This document shows positions 5,805 through 7,317 of a DNA stretch of 7,317 nucleotides, piece by piece. The notes under the pieces are model-generated. The model was not told the DNA's origin and ran no database searches. It saw only the letters and a program-made list of their open reading frames with translations. The DNA lies in the NCBI GenBank assembly GCA_947302675.1, contig CAMYWI010000062.1, positions 1-7,317 of the forward strand, in the 5' to 3' direction. The DNA comes from an uncultured Selenomonadales bacterium. Its GTDB lineage: Bacteria > Bacillota_C > Negativicutes > Selenomonadales > Selenomonadaceae. The number at the start of each line of letters is the position of its first letter. The first letter of the stretch is position 1. The translations under genes were made by a program, and so were the position numbers.

Positions 5805-6581
5805 ATGACTAGTTTTATCGTGACGACGACGCGCAAAGCGGACAATGAAAATTTTGCCCGTGAGATTGCTCAAAAGCTCGGCGGACAATTCGTAAGGCGC
5901 GAGGATTTTTCCCTCGACACGCTCAAAAAGATTCACGGCGCGGAAAACATTCTTTTGGTCAAAAAAAATTCCCTCAGCGTTGTGACTGCAGAGGGCGAGT
6001 TATTTTTTCATCCGAACACGGCGCATTTGCGGATAAAGAATCTGCGCGGCGGCGAAGGCGACCGATTGATTGACGCTTTGAAAATTTCAGCCGACTCAAA
6101 AGTTTTGGATTGCACGCTCGGCTTGGGGAGCGATGCCATTGTCGAAAGTTTTATCGCGGGCGAGGCGGGCAAGGTCGTCGCACTTGAAGTCAATCCGCTC
6201 ATTGCCGAAGTCGTCAGTTACGGCTTGAAAAATTTTTCGGAAGATAGCCCGCACATTCTGGAGGCAATGCGCCGCGTCGAAGTCATCAACGTTGACTGCG
6301 CGGAGTTTTTGAAGACTTGCGCGGATAATTCTTTCGACGCGGTTTACTTTGATCCGATGTTCCGCCGCCCCGTCAAAAAGAGTTCGGGGCTTAATCCGAT
6401 TCGCCCGCTCGCCGACGCCCGCCCTTTGACCGCAGAAATTATTAGTGAGGCTTGTCGCGTTGCAAAGTTCCGCGTCGTCATGAAGGAGCATTCGGGCAGT
6501 GGAGAGTTCGCGCGGCTCGGCTTTAAAATTGTTGACGGCGGCAAGTACAGTTCGGTTGCCTTCGGCGTCATTGAACTTTAA
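5805..6581 (+). CDS. RsmJ-like class I SAM-dependent methyltransferase
   Basis: This 258-residue protein has an N-terminal domain (1-75) beginning FIVTTTRKAD and ending in FFHPNTAHLRI, followed by a class I methyltransferase fold. The SAM-binding motif I is VLDCTLGLGSDA at 100-111, acidic motif II is Glu128 after VVAL, an Asp at 164 (VINVD) fits motif III, and the catalytic-site motif is YFDPMFRRP at 181-189. The VLDxTxGLGxDA and DPMF motifs are those of RsmJ (YhiQ), which makes m2G1516 in 16S rRNA. The Firmicutes proteins with the added N-terminal domain are not characterised, so RNA is only the likely substrate class. The ATG at 5805 follows GGAGG (5796-5800) with a short spacing of four bases. 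It is 69 bp downstream of the TAXI gene with no terminator between, so read-through is possible. The 3' end overlaps the convergent TPR gene by 14 bp. Confidence 0.8.
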   Translation: MTSFIVTTTRKADNENFAREIAQKLGGQFVRREDFSLDTLKKIHGAENILLVKKNSLSVVTAEGELFFHPNTAHLRIKNLRGGEGDRLIDALKISADSKVLDCTLGLGSDAIVESFIAGEAGKVVALEVNPLIAEVVSYGLKNFSEDSPHILEAMRRVEVINVDCAEFLKTCADNSFDAVYFDPMFRRPVKKSSGLNPIRPLADARPLTAEIISEACRVAKFRVVMKEHSGSGEFARLGFKIVDGGKYSSVAFGVIEL

Positions 6582-7317
6582 GTTTTTCACAAGCGTCGCA
6601 AAGATTTTTCAACGCCTCCGCAAAACTCGGATTAAGTTGACGTGCTTTGGCGAAGTCTTGAATTGCTTGCAGATATCTTTCTAAAGCGCAGTAAGCAAGC
6701 CCGCGATTGTTATACGCCTCAGCAAAATCCGCCTTGAGTTCGATAGCCTTGTTGAAGTCTTTAATCGCCGCGTCGTATTCTTCCAACTTGTAATGAACGA
6801 CGCCGCGATTGTAATAGGCGTTGGCGTCAGAAGAATTTAACTCGACAGCTCGATTAAATTTATCCCACTCCCTAAAAAGGATTATCTTTTGATAAAGCTC
6901 AGCGGGCAAATTTCTTTCAAACGACGAATCCAACTCAACTGCTTTGGCGTAGTCGCGAATCGCCTTCCCTTTATCGCCCGACTTGTCGTAAGCGCAAGCG
7001 CGATTGTAATATGCCGGCGCATAATCAGGATTGATTTTGAGAGCCTCGCCGTAATCTTGAATCGCCAAATCATACTTTTCCGAATTGTAATGAGCGAGAC
7101 CGAGATTATTGTATGCCTCAAAAAATTTCGGATTATTCATGACCGCTGCGGTATAGTCTTCAATCGCTTGCTCGTAATTTTTTTTGCTATAATACGTATC
7201 GCCGCGATTGTTATACGCTTCGGCGTAGTCGGGCTTTAACTTGACGGACTCGCTGAAGTCTTGAATCGCCTCGTTATACTTTCCTGCCTTGTAGTGAGCA
7301 ATGCCGAGATTGTTATA
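6568..7317 (-). CDS. TPR-repeat protein, C-terminal part (runs off the right edge)
   Basis: The frame is open to the right edge, and 249 residues are visible before TGA at 6570-6568. It consists of tandem 34-residue tetratricopeptide repeats with the pattern YNNRG-x-AY...YDxAIxDFxKAIxLxPDFAEA. Units start at 7317, 7215, 7113, 7011, 6909, 6816 and 6714. The unit at 6909-6817 is degenerate (31 residues, LPAELYQK to SSDANA) and lacks the usual Tyr/Asn-Arg-Gly start. After the seventh repeat the protein ends with a short capping helix (LKNLCDACEKLKVQ). The ATG at 7140 lies inside the second repeat and is not the real start. TPR arrays are protein-protein interaction scaffolds. No enzymatic domain is visible here, and the N-terminus, which would show whether it is exported, is missing. 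Partner and function are unknown. Confidence 0.88.
   Translation of the reverse strand, partial: YNNLGIAHYKAGKYNEAIQDFSESVKLKPDYAEAYNNRGDTYYSKKNYEQAIEDYTAAVMNNPKFFEAYNNLGLAHYNSEKYDLAIQDYGEALKINPDYAPAYYNRACAYDKSGDKGKAIRDYAKAVELDSSFERNLPAELYQKIILFREWDKFNRAVELNSSDANAYYNRGVVHYKLEEYDAAIKDFNKAIELKADFAEAYNNRGLAYCALERYLQAIQDFAKARQLNPSFAEALKNLCDACEKLKVQ
6613..7317 (-). repeat. Array of seven TPR-coding repeats, 102-bp period
   Basis: Coding repeats of 102 bp (one of 93 bp) underlie the TPR protein. Units at 7215 and 6714 share near-identical DNA, for example TATAACAATCGCGG at the start of each. This suggests that the array grew or was homogenised by duplication and recombination. The repeats are translated, without spacers, so they are not a CRISPR array. 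Confidence 0.85.

Noticed and set aside
5184..5936. A 250-residue open frame on the - strand
   Set aside because: It is antisense to the TAXI gene and the start of the methyltransferase. It has no family motifs or start context, and its Arg/Val-rich composition is typical of a shadow frame.
6096..6590. A 164-residue open frame on the - strand
   Set aside because: It is antisense to the methyltransferase, whose SAM motifs on the + strand are clear.
6568..7140. ATG at 7140 as the start of a complete TPR gene
   Set aside because: The frame continues with two more well-formed TPR units to the window edge, and the Met lies in the middle of a repeat's second helix.
6889..7239. A 116-residue + strand frame rich in Ile/Val/Arg
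   Set aside because: It is the complement of the TPR array, and its regular pattern comes from the repeats on the other strand.
6568..7317. CRISPR array because of regular repeats
   Set aside because: The 102-bp period is continuous, diverged and translated as TPR units, with no spacers.

Overview
The window reads as ordinary chromosomal DNA from a bacterium of the Firmicutes, most likely of the Negativicutes (Selenomonas-like) type. That placement is inference. It rests on the order dnaN-recF-DUF721/DciA, on a DciA homologue carrying a C-terminal zinc ribbon, on a TAXI-type solute-binding lipoprotein, and on mixed codon use with many AAATTT tracts. The left edge holds the end of dnaN, so the replication origin is probably close by, off the left side.

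Layout. Positions 1-2216 (+ strand) are a replication/repair block: the end of dnaN, recF starting directly after the dnaN stop, and a dciA-like gene overlapping the end of recF. recF is broken: its two halves lie in different frames, and about 9-10 residues expected between them are missing. Positions 4625-2182 (- strand) form a tightly packed operon, read right to left: deoD (purine nucleoside phosphorylase), a putative GT-A glycosyltransferase that starts inside the deoD stop codon (ATGA), an apparent frame-shifted C-terminal continuation of that protein, and a YbaK-type Cys-tRNA deacylase starting at TTG. The operon converges on dciA with a 35-bp overlap of the coding ends. A 147-bp divergent intergenic region (4626-4772) carries a strong-looking extended -10 promoter for the next + strand gene, a TAXI-family TRAP solute-binding lipoprotein (4773-5735). 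It is followed by an RsmJ-like class I methyltransferase (5805-6581). The right edge (7317-6568, - strand) is the C-terminal part of a TPR-repeat protein that runs off the window and overlaps the methyltransferase end by 14 bp.

The genes are housekeeping or metabolic: clamp loading and repair, DnaB-helicase operation, purine salvage, tRNA proofreading, solute capture and RNA methylation. I found no mobile element, CRISPR array, RNA gene, defence cassette or convincing new system. The observations most worth checking are the two disrupted genes (recF and the glycosyltransferase), the complete absence of GGCC with near absence of GATC across 7.3 kb, the roughly 15-fold excess of the palindrome AAATTT, a (CGG)4 run inside the spacer of the TAXI promoter, and an 11-residue insertion beside the base pocket of DeoD.
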